NCBI RefSeq assembly: GCF_007860095.1
Contig: NZ_SJPT01000004.1
Span: forward strand, 674,729 to 738,728
Source: Novipirellula galeiformis
GTDB lineage: Bacteria > Planctomycetota > Planctomycetia > Pirellulales > Pirellulaceae
Reading direction: 5' to 3'
DNA: 64,000 nucleotides
Shown here: positions 26,366-35,477 of the stretch, piece after piece
How the letters are laid out: each line of letters opens with the position of its first letter
Numbering within the stretch: the first letter of the stretch is position 1
Made by a program: the position numbers and the translations under genes
Notes under the pieces: generated by a model
The model's database searches: none
Seen by the model: only the letters and a program-made list of their open reading frames with translations
Told to the model about the DNA's origin: nothing

Positions 26366-27982
26366 ATGCTGAGCCGAGATTTGCTGGAAAGTGATTTGCA
26401 GGGGCAAACGCGTGTGCTGAAACGATTGGCTCAAGGGGCGTCGCTCGATGAAGTCCTGGACACACTGGTCGAAGTCGCGGAAGAGTCGCGACCTGAAATG
26501 ATCGGCTCGATTCTGTTGTTAGATCAACCATCGGGTCGTTTGCAGCACGGGGCCTCTCGTCGGCTGCCCGATTTTTACTGTGCGGGTGTCGACGGCTTGA
26601 TGCCTGGACCCAAAGTCGGTTCGTGTGGCACGGCTGCCTTCACAGGCGAACGCGTTATCGTCGAAGACATCAATACTGATCCGCTTTGGGAAGCCGGCCG
26701 CGAGCTTGCCCTGCGAGCGTCGCTACAAGCATGTTGGTCACAACCCATCATCGCGTCGACCGGTGAAGTCCTCGGTACGTTTGCGATGTACTACAACGAA
26801 CCTCGTACACCGCAAGCAAGTGATCTCGAGTTTGTCTCGAGCAGCGCGGATTTGGCTGCGTTGGCGATTCAACGAGTTCGCTATCAGAGCGAAGTCGAGC
26901 GGGAACGGGCCGTATTGAAGACGATCGTAAGCGGCGTCCCCGACGCGCTGGTTTCCAGCGGGCTGGACCGCAAGATCACTCACTTTAGTCGCAGTGCGAG
27001 TCGGGTTTTTGGATACGAAGCGGAAGAAGTTTTGGGAAGATCGACCTCGCTGTTGTACGCTGACTCCGCCGACTACGATCGGTTGGCCCAAGAAGGATTT
27101 AACCCAGGATCGTCCGAAGCGATCGATCTGACGGAGATCCAGTGGCGGAAGAAATCGGGAGCGACATTTCCCGGTGAGATAGTGGCATCGACGATCCGCG
27201 ATGAAGACGGCAATCCGCTCGGCTATCTCGGTTTGATCCGCGACATCACCGACCGCAAAATCGCCGACGCCAAGCTGGCAGCGAGTCAAGACAAAGTGGT
27301 CCAGTCGGAACGGCTCGCTGCGATGGGGCAAATGGTTTCGGCGATCGCTCACGAAAGCCGCAACGCGTTACAGAGAATTCAAGTCAGCGTGGACATCCTG
27401 CGATACGAAATTGAGGAGGGGACCGACGCTCGCGATGATCTGGATCGGATCAGTCGTGCACAGCAAGATTTGCAGCACCTGCATGACGAGCTGCGCAGTT
27501 TCGCCGGTCCCATCCATTTGGACACTACAATGACAGACGTGTCCCGCGTATGGCGGCAAGCCTGGACGAACTTGCACGTGTCGCGAACCGGTCGCGATGC
27601 ACAACTCAATGAAGCGATCGACGGCGTCGATTTGAATTGCCAATTGGACGCGTTCCGAATCGAGCAGGTGTTCCGCAACCTTTTCGAGAACTCCTTGACC
27701 GCTTGCGACGACCCGGTCCGCATTTCAGTGACCTGCCGCAACGTCGAACTCGACGGAGAGCCTGCAATCTCGATCTCCGTGCGAGACAACGGGCCAGGCA
27801 TTGCCGAAGAACTGAGATCACGGGTTTTTGAGGCGTTTCACACGACAAAGGCAAAAGGAACCGGGTTAGGCATGGCGATTGCTAATCGATTCATTAAAGC
27901 ACATCACGGCACCATTAAGGTCGGAAACGATACCGACGGCGGTGCCGAGTTCCTGATTACGTTGCCACGAAAGATCGAATGA
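26366..27982 (+). CDS. Soluble GAF-PAS sensor histidine kinase
   Basis: The 538-residue protein has no membrane segment. It has a GAF domain (about 20-170, with GSCGTAAFTGERVIVEDI), a PAS domain (about 180-300, GLDRKITHFSRSASRVFGY and GYLGLIRDITDRK), then a HisKA dimerisation domain with the phospho-acceptor in AIAHESRNAL (His329). The HATPase domain has the N box NLFENSLTA, G1 DNGPGI and G2 GTGLGMAI. It therefore senses a cytoplasmic signal. It overlaps the following receiver gene by ATGA and is divergent to the NtrC-type regulator. Confidence 0.93.
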   Translation: MLSRDLLESDLQGQTRVLKRLAQGASLDEVLDTLVEVAEESRPEMIGSILLLDQPSGRLQHGASRRLPDFYCAGVDGLMPGPKVGSCGTAAFTGERVIVEDINTDPLWEAGRELALRASLQACWSQPIIASTGEVLGTFAMYYNEPRTPQASDLEFVSSSADLAALAIQRVRYQSEVERERAVLKTIVSGVPDALVSSGLDRKITHFSRSASRVFGYEAEEVLGRSTSLLYADSADYDRLAQEGFNPGSSEAIDLTEIQWRKKSGATFPGEIVASTIRDEDGNPLGYLGLIRDITDRKIADAKLAASQDKVVQSERLAAMGQMVSAIAHESRNALQRIQVSVDILRYEIEEGTDARDDLDRISRAQQDLQHLHDELRSFAGPIHLDTTMTDVSRVWRQAWTNLHVSRTGRDAQLNEAIDGVDLNCQLDAFRIEQVFRNLFENSLTACDDPVRISVTCRNVELDGEPAISISVRDNGPGIAEELRSRVFEAFHTTKAKGTGLGMAIANRFIKAHHGTIKVGNDTDGGAEFLITLPRKIE

Positions 27983-28356
27983 AACGCCGCCTGAGAATCG
28001 TGATCGCCGACGATGAAGCGGATATACGTCAGGGCGTGCGTCGGCTTCTCGGTAAACTTGGTTACGAAGTGGTGGGCGAAGCGGGCGACGGCCGTGAATT
28101 GGTCGAGCTATGTCGTCAGACGGAACCTGACCTTGTGATCACCGACGTCCGAATGCCGGAGATGTCGGGAATCGAAGCGGCGATCCAGATCAACAAGACG
28201 CAAACGATTCCGGTCATCGTTGTCTCTTCGTACGAGCGACCCGGTAGCGATGATTTGCACTGCGACGATTGTGACTGCATCGCCGACTTCTTGCTCAAAC
28301 CCGTCAGCGTGCCGAACTTGCAAGCCGCGATCGCACGAGCTTGCCCCGCAACGTAG
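27979..28356 (+). CDS. Receiver-only response regulator with a Cys-rich loop
   Basis: The 125-residue single REC domain has acidic pocket DDE (11-13), phosphoacceptor Asp56 in VITDVRMPE, Ser83-Ser84 at the switch, and Lys107 in LLKPV. There is no output domain. Between the switch and Lys107 the loop contains HCDDCDC (about residues 94-100), an unusual cysteine/histidine cluster that might bind a metal or react to redox state. It is translationally coupled to the kinase (ATGA), so it is probably a phosphorelay intermediate or competitor for the NtrC-type regulator. A GC-rich hairpin (28398-28412, loop aac) follows the gene. Confidence 0.88.
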   Translation: MKRRLRIVIADDEADIRQGVRRLLGKLGYEVVGEAGDGRELVELCRQTEPDLVITDVRMPEMSGIEAAIQINKTQTIPVIVVSSYERPGSDDLHCDDCDCIADFLLKPVSVPNLQAAIARACPAT

Positions 28357-28573
28357 GAGGAGCGTCCGGCTTTAAAGTTAAGAATCTGCTTCACCCGCCC
28401 CGCAACGCGGGGAGGGTCGGAAATCGAGCCTGCTGCGAGATTTTGGGGAGGTGAGGCACGCTAAACGACGAGCTTCGAGCGACTTCAAAGCCGTACGACC
28501 TCGTAGTCTATGCTGGCCAATGGAGATGTGAGCTGTGCGTATATGGGCAACCACGTGCGCATGTTACGCGGTA

Positions 28574-29770
28574 TTACGAGGCCAGGCGGCGAGACACTGC
28601 GGAGCCAATCTGCTTGACATTGCAGCGCTCGATCACGGTGCTGTCACAGCCATTGAAAATCGCCAACTCGTTGAGTTTTCGCGCGAGTTTGTCGATGAAG
28701 GCGTCCACGTGTTTGAGTTCTTTTTCGATCACCAGATTACGGACAACCAAGTTGCGGTTCCTGCGATCGGCTTTCGGGTCAAGCCGACCCACCAATTCAT
28801 CGCCGAACAGGATCGGCAGACAAAAGTAACCGTGCTTCCGCTTGCTTTCGGGAACGTAGCATTCGATTTGATAATCGAAATCAAACAACTGAGCCATTCG
28901 CTTTCGCTGGATCACAAGGTTGTCGAATGGCGATAACAAATGGACGTTCCTCGCAACCCGAGCTGGGCGATCCTGCTCAATCATATCCGTTTGCGAGTAG
29001 TAAACATTGGGGTTCCCGTGCACGCGAACCTGGACAATCTCGTTGTCGGCAAGCATTTGCTGGATCTGTTTCCTCAGTGCTAACTTGATGCCTTTACGCA
29101 GGTATCCGATTTCCGATTCGGTGGCGAATCCTTGAGATTGGATCGTGCGGATAATCAAATACCTGTAAAACTCTTCACTGGTCGGTGTGCTGGTATCCAA
29201 TCTCGATGGCAAAATGCGCTCGGGCAAATCAAATACTTTTTCAAATCCGTCGCGATGGCTGACCATCAATTTCCCTTCGATGAACAGCTGCTCCAACGCA
29301 ATTTTTTCCGGCTTCTTCGCTCCCCAGAAATGCAGCGTTTTGCTTCCTGACGCAGCGAAATCACGGGCTTTTAGCGGACCGTCCGAACGAATCCGCTGCA
29401 TTACCGACGCCATCACTTTTTTGTCTGGCGTTCGCCAATGCTTTTGCCCCGAAGCGATCGCATTCATGTAGGGCAAACAGTAGCGGTAGTCTTGCATCGG
29501 CAAGTACGCGGCGGCATGGGCCCAGTACTCAAAGATCTTGCGGTCCTTTTGCAATGCATCCAGGTGATTGTTGCGAAACGTTGCAACGCGTGTCCAAAAC
29601 GTGTGATGGTGGGCTCGATTGATGACCGAGATCGTATCGATCTGGATATAGCCGAGTCGATCGATGCAATCATGCAGTGCCGAATCCCCGCGGCCGAACG
29701 CGTTGCTTTTGTGCAAACCTTGGCGGTTGATGACAAGACGTTTGGCTTGAGCAGGCGACAATTCGATCAT
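28574..29770 (-). CDS. ycaQ: YcaQ-family winged-helix DNA glycosylase-like protein
   Basis: The 398-residue HTH_42/DUF1006 protein shows YIQIDTISVINRAHHHTFWTR near the N-terminus, which contains the Gln-x-Asp motif of the YcaQ branch (AlkZ has Gln-x-Gln). It also shows FEYWAHAAAYLP, and a C-terminal LLSPFDNLVIQRKRM with LVGRLDPKADR. Family members unhook interstrand DNA crosslinks or remove bulky alkyl adducts. The length is close to that of E. coli YcaQ. The family match is good; activity is inferred. It stands alone on the minus strand between the two-component and export loci. Confidence 0.88.
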   Translation of the reverse strand: MIELSPAQAKRLVINRQGLHKSNAFGRGDSALHDCIDRLGYIQIDTISVINRAHHHTFWTRVATFRNNHLDALQKDRKIFEYWAHAAAYLPMQDYRYCLPYMNAIASGQKHWRTPDKKVMASVMQRIRSDGPLKARDFAASGSKTLHFWGAKKPEKIALEQLFIEGKLMVSHRDGFEKVFDLPERILPSRLDTSTPTSEEFYRYLIIRTIQSQGFATESEIGYLRKGIKLALRKQIQQMLADNEIVQVRVHGNPNVYYSQTDMIEQDRPARVARNVHLLSPFDNLVIQRKRMAQLFDFDYQIECYVPESKRKHGYFCLPILFGDELVGRLDPKADRRNRNLVVRNLVIEKELKHVDAFIDKLARKLNELAIFNGCDSTVIERCNVKQIGSAVSRRLAS

Positions 29771-29942
29771 AGAGTAGCATCGATGAATAACAGGCGAAAA
29801 AGTGTCGGGGCGAAAAGGTGTTGGACACTTTGTGGAAATTTTGGCAATTGAGTTTATCCTATGCGGTACGGAGACTCGCGTTCAGGAATCAAACGTTTGC
29901 CGGGCTCAGCAATTTGCTGCAGCGCCGCTTTCCCACGCGAAC

Positions 29943-32147
29943 TTAGAGGGCGAACGTTTGGTTCAGCAGTCGCCGGGTCAATTCAAAAGCGGTTCGGCGT
30001 GGTAGCCAGATCCGAGCTTTACCACGAGCGTCCACCCACAGGTCCGCCGTTTCCGCGTCGATTTTGACACGTACCTCGTAAAGGCTGCCGAGCGGTCGTG
30101 TGCCGACATGGGCTGTGGAGGAACCGGGCGACAGCGTCACCGAATCTTGCAATTGCCTCGGGATCGATTTTGCATTGGCACTTGCAATCGACTCGACTTC
30201 CCCGTCGAAGACTTCGCCGGGAAGATGGACGAGACGCAAACGGACGGCCAATCCTGGCTGAAGTTCAACGATTTCTTCTTGGGGAACGAACGCCATCATT
30301 TGCCATTGCTTTCCTGAGCCAATCGTACAAATCCGTGTTCCCGTTGCCAAAAACGCATTTTGATTTTGTGGGTCCAGAGGTTGGTCATCCCATTCGGGCA
30401 GCTCCTCTTCGACGGTTTCGTTGATGTCTCGTGTGACCGGCAAAACGACACCGCTTGTGGTTGCAAATAAACGGAGTGCGTGGAGTTGATCGGCAAGTTG
30501 CTGTACTTGTCTACCAAGGTCGTCACGCCTCGCAATTGCTGCGGGGATCATCGATCGAGTCGCGGGGTCGGTAGCACCGAGGGATTCGAGGTGTTCAAGC
30601 CAAGCGACCGCTCGTTCCCATTCTCCACGAACCTGCATTTGCTCGATCTTCAATTCAGGGTTCTCAAGTCGGGCGATAAGATCGCCACGTTGTACAGGAT
30701 CGCCATATTTTCGGTTCACTTCGACTAAGCGACCTCCGGTAGCAACGTAGACATCGACAGCGGGGCTTGGCTGAACGATCGCCGGCACGGTCATCCAGTT
30801 CGGTAGCGGAAGGAAAAAGAAAACGATCAAAAGCAACCCGAGTCCAACAGCGGAAAGGATGACATTGCGACTTGCGACACCTCGCCGACCGGATGGACTA
30901 AACCTGCGTTGCAATTGACGTCGTGCTGGAAAAATGACGCTGGTGGCGACAAGCCAAACACCGCCAACCATGGCTAGCCACTCTAACCCGAGAGGTTTAA
31001 GCATGGCATGTAGGAACAGCAACATGAAACCCAGTACCAAGTAGCGGTAGGCAATCGATGCGATGCCATAAACGATTAAGAACAGGCGGGTGAATCGGTC
31101 GTCCATCGGATCACCATCCGACACAATCCCAAGCAAAAGTCGTTCGATTGCCGAACGGACTGCCGCACGAGACCGCGACCAGAGATTGAAAATACCGAGG
31201 CCATCGGAAAGCAAGTAATAGCCGTCGTACCGAAGTAGCGGATTGCCGTTGAGCAACACGGTGTTGACCGATCCGATTAACATCACGTTGAGGCAAACGG
31301 TATGAAACAATCCTGGCTGACTCCACCACCACAACCAAGTTGCGGCGGCCGCGAGCACCAATTCGACATAGATCCCGGCTGCGGAAATGAACATCCGATG
31401 TCGACGCTGGGGAAGACGCCACGCGTCCGAAACATCGCAGTAGAGACACGGCATCAAGAGCATCAACAACACGCCCATCTCTTTCACTTGGATCCCGAAC
31501 CGTCGACAGACTAGCGCGTGACCGAACTCATGCAAGATTTTGATCCCAGCGGCAACGCCCAGCAAGACAAACCACTGGTTCGGCTGCGCCAGCATGTCTA
31601 GACTCGGCAAACTTGCTCGCAGTGTCGCGAATTGAGTGGTCACCAGCAGGATCGCCGAGCACATCAATAGCACACTAAACAACACCATGATTGGCGAAAA
31701 GAACCAAGCCACGTGAGGCGCGATCCGGCCCAAGATCCAGGCAGGATCAAAGCCAGGAAGTCGAATCACCAGCGGATTGAGCCATTGTTGTTGCCAGCGA
31801 CGACGACGTTCCTCGGCGCCAAGATCGGCCAACATGGTTGCTTGGTTGGGGGAAAGCGATTCGACCAACCCCTCGCGGTGCCAACGAGCGATCAACGCAA
31901 TCAATCGTGCCGGGTCCAAGCGTCGTCGCACATGCCCGGTTTCGAACCGTTGTCTAACGTTGGCAACACTCGCATCCTCGTCGAGCAGTCGCAACAACTC
32001 GTATTCCTCGTCGAGCAGATAAAAATACTGACGCACCAACGGATCGGACAAAATCCAAACACGCCCTGCTCGCGTCCACGATTCAACGCTCGTCAGACCG
32101 CCACGCATGCGAACGCCGAGTCGTCGGTCTATGGCGGTTTTCACCAT
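29943..32147 (-). CDS. PqqD-like / M50 site-2 protease / HlyD fusion protein
   Basis: The 734-residue polytopic protein has a PqqD-like winged helix at about residues 25-95 (LDEEYELLRLLDE). A membrane domain from about 145 to 450 has the M50 zinc motif HEFGH (206-210) and the second motif NPLLRYDG (302-309), so the protease site looks intact. A C-terminal HlyD/biotinyl-lipoyl adaptor domain follows (ATGGRLVEVNRKYGDPVQRGD, hairpin, then VALRLVHLPGEVFDGEV-type barrel). It starts 7 nt inside the upstream HlyD gene. Such proteins sit with adaptors and TolC partners in place of a conventional pump; whether it cleaves, transports or both is unknown. Confidence 0.88.
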   Translation of the reverse strand: MVKTAIDRRLGVRMRGGLTSVESWTRAGRVWILSDPLVRQYFYLLDEEYELLRLLDEDASVANVRQRFETGHVRRRLDPARLIALIARWHREGLVESLSPNQATMLADLGAEERRRRWQQQWLNPLVIRLPGFDPAWILGRIAPHVAWFFSPIMVLFSVLLMCSAILLVTTQFATLRASLPSLDMLAQPNQWFVLLGVAAGIKILHEFGHALVCRRFGIQVKEMGVLLMLLMPCLYCDVSDAWRLPQRRHRMFISAAGIYVELVLAAAATWLWWWSQPGLFHTVCLNVMLIGSVNTVLLNGNPLLRYDGYYLLSDGLGIFNLWSRSRAAVRSAIERLLLGIVSDGDPMDDRFTRLFLIVYGIASIAYRYLVLGFMLLFLHAMLKPLGLEWLAMVGGVWLVATSVIFPARRQLQRRFSPSGRRGVASRNVILSAVGLGLLLIVFFFLPLPNWMTVPAIVQPSPAVDVYVATGGRLVEVNRKYGDPVQRGDLIARLENPELKIEQMQVRGEWERAVAWLEHLESLGATDPATRSMIPAAIARRDDLGRQVQQLADQLHALRLFATTSGVVLPVTRDINETVEEELPEWDDQPLDPQNQNAFLATGTRICTIGSGKQWQMMAFVPQEEIVELQPGLAVRLRLVHLPGEVFDGEVESIASANAKSIPRQLQDSVTLSPGSSTAHVGTRPLGSLYEVRVKIDAETADLWVDARGKARIWLPRRTAFELTRRLLNQTFAL

Positions 32148-33121
32148 CGAACTGTCAACGTTCCGCGAGTACCCGGACGTAACCGCAAGTCTTGGTTATC
32201 GACATCGACCCAGATTTTGACTTGGCCCGATTCCGGTTCGATTTCAGGGTCGATGAATGTCACACGTCCCGGAAATTCATCATCCGCATCACTTCGCTCC
32301 GACGGAACCGTCAACGTTGCTGCATCCCCCACGGCCATCCGCTTGCGCGGATTCTCTCGATCAACCGCCGGCGTTGCCCCATTTGCAGTGGGACGCTGTA
32401 AACTCACCTGGTCGGCAGGAACAAATCCAACACAGCGGAGCTGGTCAAGTGGCTGGATGCGAACCACCGACTGACCCGGGATCACCCATTCGCCTGGATC
32501 GTGGTAAACCTCATTGACCATTCCGGAGATCGGAGCCGTGATGTGGTGCCGCTTGGTCCGACTACGAGCCTGGTTCCACTTTTGGGTTTGGAATTGTTGT
32601 GTCAATTGAGCGATTTCGTTCTCGTGCTTGCGCTGCCATAAAAGAGTTTGGGCATCGGTGTTTTTCAAGCGATAGTCATCGACTTCCGAGAGCGACAAGC
32701 TACGGTTGAATTGAGCCAGCGCTTCTTCGGCACGTTGCAGATTGTTTGCGGCGACGGTGGCTGCTGCTTCTGCGGCGGCGACCAGCGGCGCGGTCTGGGC
32801 CTGTTTGATGGCAATCTTCATTTCGACTTCCGCCAACGCTTCGTTTTGCTTGGCTTCTTCATCATCAATCCGCGCCATGGGCTCGCCGACCTTCACCATT
32901 TGACCCACTCGGACCGTGATCTCGGCCAACACGCCCGTCTCCCTTGCAGGCACCTCCGTGGCATTGATGCTGGTGACCAGTGCTCGCGGAATCTCGATCA
33001 CTTCACACGACGCCGTTCCCGTCATCGCAATGAGAAGAGCCAACACCAGCGTCGGAAGGATCGGACGTCGTAAGAAAATATTCGAAAGGATGGGTAAAGA
33101 TTGCATCGAAGTGAAAGGCAT
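32141..33121 (-). CDS. HlyD-family periplasmic adaptor protein
   Basis: The 326-residue protein has an N-terminal hydrophobic signal (PTLVLALLIAMTGTASC; Cys could be lipidated). It then has a lipoyl half-motif (ETGVLAEITVRVGQMVKVGEPMARI), an alpha-hairpin of about 100 residues rich in Ala, Gln and Glu, the second half-motif ITAPISGMVNEVYHDPGEWV and a beta-barrel. The start at 33121 overlaps the stop of the upstream gene by one base (TAATG), indicating coupled translation. It is probably the periplasmic bridge between the M50/HlyD membrane protein and the TolC-like channel encoded divergently. Confidence 0.9.
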   Translation of the reverse strand: MPFTSMQSLPILSNIFLRRPILPTLVLALLIAMTGTASCEVIEIPRALVTSINATEVPARETGVLAEITVRVGQMVKVGEPMARIDDEEAKQNEALAEVEMKIAIKQAQTAPLVAAAEAAATVAANNLQRAEEALAQFNRSLSLSEVDDYRLKNTDAQTLLWQRKHENEIAQLTQQFQTQKWNQARSRTKRHHITAPISGMVNEVYHDPGEWVIPGQSVVRIQPLDQLRCVGFVPADQVSLQRPTANGATPAVDRENPRKRMAVGDAATLTVPSERSDADDEFPGRVTFIDPEIEPESGQVKIWVDVDNQDLRLRPGTRGTLTVRW

Positions 33122-35259
33122 TAAAAGAAGAGATGAAGACAGATTGCATCCCACAGTTCGTGGAACCAGACATAGCCGAGCGCGTGTTGTCCGCAATGGA
33201 TCTGACCACGAACCTGAGTCCCGGCACGCAGCAACCCTTGCGGTGGCGAATCGATCGCTGCGATCACCTCGACCACGGGACCTTCATCGGACATCGACGT
33301 GATTTGGGCAACGTTGATGATTTTCCCATGTAAACGATCTTGAGGATGGCTGGCGATGACATACTCCACGTCCAATTCCCGCTTGAGTTCACGACGGGCG
33401 TTTTGGACGTGACCGGCACCCCCGTCGGGCAGTTCTAGCTTCAGGATCCAGGGACTATCGGCGGCCGCGATTCGAAGCAATTGCTGACCGCGTCGCACGG
33501 GTCGGCCTCGCAGCGTCTGCTCAACTTGCCAGGTCAATACAACGCCATCGAGAGGGCTTTTGATCGCTAATCGATCGCGTTCGCCGCGCAGCAAGGAAAG
33601 CTGTTCGAGGTAGCTATCCAAGGTTGCCTGCAACTGTGTTTCCTCAGCCGCCAAGTGGTTGCCGCCGGAATCCGACCCGACTCCATCACGAGAGTCACGG
33701 CGACCGCTTGAAGACCCATTCAAGTTTCGTCTGCGAGCGGATTCAGCTGCAATCAGTTGCTTCTTTGTTGACTCGACGGCACCCTCGATACGACGAAGTT
33801 CTAGTTCCAAATCCGGTGAGTGCATCTGCAATAGCGTGTCCCCGGAAGCCACCGTTTGATTGTGCTGGACGAGGACATCGTCAATGTTGCCGTCGCGTGG
33901 CGCAAAGCAACCGCGGACCACGGCGGGTTGCAATGTACCGGTAGACTCGATCGTCAGTTCGGCGGGGATCAACATCAGTGCCGATGCAATGAAAACGAAT
34001 GCCAAAGTAGCCCAAACGATTCGATGAACGCCCGCCAGACCGCGGCGTTCGGTCATGCTGCGCAAACCAGAAAGGACGCGGCGGAAAGGCAGCCGTGAGT
34101 GGATTGCTGCGTTTCGCAATGCCACTGCGGCAGTCGCGGTCAATTTCGTTGCCGTGGGAGCCGCGGAGTGCAGGGCCGATGGATTGGCGAACTCAAGTAA
34201 CAACACTCCCACCGGAGCGCCGGAGGGCATCGCCAATCCTTCAGACTCACTCTCGAGGGTTGCGTCCACATCGGCGGTTGAACGCAACAACTCTAGGGGC
34301 AATGCCAGCAAACAGCCCAAATGAGATTCATCAAGATGAGCGTCAAGTGCTTCCATGGCCTGGGGAGGAAGGTCATGGTCCTGGCCGTCATGAATCAACG
34401 GCTTTTTTAACGTAGCAACGATGGACGCCAATTTCGCCAACTTTCGGACGGGAGGCGATCGCGGGTCGAGCGTTGAAACGCCGCTAACGGCAAGCACGCG
34501 TTGATCGAGATTTCGATTCGGACTTGACGAACGGCCACTTGTAGAATGAATCGTGACACTCGCTCTTTGGCACCGCGTTGCTGTTACGGTGGCCGCAACA
34601 ATCGCCATTGCGGTTCGATGCAAGTCCACGCTGCTGTGGATGGAATCACTAAACGTTCGCAGCTGATGTTCACTACTCAGTGCCGTTTGCAGCCGCAGGA
34701 TCATTTGATGGCCGAGATGATCCTCGAACAACAATCCGTACGCTTGGAGCAATTCGGCTGCAGCGTCGATCTCCTTTGCCCTTGCCTGGTGGGCATCGTT
34801 GGTGAGTGCAGGAAGGAGGGCAGCTTGCAATACGATGCTGGGGGCTTGAGTGGCGACTTGGGCAATCGAGAGCGATAGCCATACTGACCCATCCTCGGCC
34901 ATGACTCGCTCACACTTTCCGACGCCGGTTGCGTCGCTGCTGAGAGTCGCAGACGCTGATCCTGCTACGGGCGCGGGTCCTGTCGCAGACGCTGATCCAG
35001 GCGTAATTTCGCTGTCGTTTGATCCCCCAGGTGGTTCACCCGCAATCGCTATTTGATGCCAATGACCTTGTTCGGATTGCCACACCCGTGACCGACGGGC
35101 TCGAATATCCCGAACCAAGCAATTCAGCAAGGCCTGAGAGAACTCTGCGGTCGAAATCGGCTGCCTAGCTAACCGCCCTAGGTACTCGAAACGATCTTGA
35201 AAGCGGTCGAGAGGAGTGTTTTCGGGTTCTGGCGGCAAAGAGGTGTACATGGGATTCAT
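33121..35259 (-). CDS. GAF-domain / transmembrane / HlyD adaptor fusion
   Basis: The 712-residue protein has an N-terminal cytoplasmic half with one clear GAF-like domain (about 215-400, ending GVLLLEFANPSALHS) and possibly a diverged one before it (residues about 15-200). A single transmembrane helix (IVWATLAFVFIASALMLI) follows, then a HlyD adaptor: lipoyl half GNIDDVLVQHNQTVASGDTL, coiled hairpin with a Ser/Gly-rich insert, and IKSPLDGVVLTWQVEQTLRG. It is a sensor joined to an export adaptor. The start at 35259 is the first ATG near the conserved region, and the longer frame crosses the divergent promoter; no clear ribosome site is seen. It is the first gene of the three-gene minus-strand operon. 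Confidence 0.85.
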   Translation of the reverse strand: MNPMYTSLPPEPENTPLDRFQDRFEYLGRLARQPISTAEFSQALLNCLVRDIRARRSRVWQSEQGHWHQIAIAGEPPGGSNDSEITPGSASATGPAPVAGSASATLSSDATGVGKCERVMAEDGSVWLSLSIAQVATQAPSIVLQAALLPALTNDAHQARAKEIDAAAELLQAYGLLFEDHLGHQMILRLQTALSSEHQLRTFSDSIHSSVDLHRTAMAIVAATVTATRCQRASVTIHSTSGRSSSPNRNLDQRVLAVSGVSTLDPRSPPVRKLAKLASIVATLKKPLIHDGQDHDLPPQAMEALDAHLDESHLGCLLALPLELLRSTADVDATLESESEGLAMPSGAPVGVLLLEFANPSALHSAAPTATKLTATAAVALRNAAIHSRLPFRRVLSGLRSMTERRGLAGVHRIVWATLAFVFIASALMLIPAELTIESTGTLQPAVVRGCFAPRDGNIDDVLVQHNQTVASGDTLLQMHSPDLELELRRIEGAVESTKKQLIAAESARRRNLNGSSSGRRDSRDGVGSDSGGNHLAAEETQLQATLDSYLEQLSLLRGERDRLAIKSPLDGVVLTWQVEQTLRGRPVRRGQQLLRIAAADSPWILKLELPDGGAGHVQNARRELKRELDVEYVIASHPQDRLHGKIINVAQITSMSDEGPVVEVIAAIDSPPQGLLRAGTQVRGQIHCGQHALGYVWFHELWDAICLHLFF

Positions 35260-35477
35260 CGGGAAACCGTTGGGGACGGGAAGCGGCCATGAACCGATGA
35301 AATAATCTGAAAAAACGACAATTTTAACGATTGTACCGGATGGGGGCCCGTCGTCGAGCCGATGACATCCCAATATCGTCGCATCAATGCGGAGCTGATT
35401 TTATCGATCAGAAATACCATATTTCTCCTCAGCCCAAAAAGCAGTGGAACCGCGTGTCCAACAATCGAAACAACAGA

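Noticed and set aside
26243-26434. N-terminal extension of the sigma54 regulator
   Set aside because: It would cover the divergent promoter region with the palindrome and part of the kinase gene; the receiver domain begins at the ATG at 26242.
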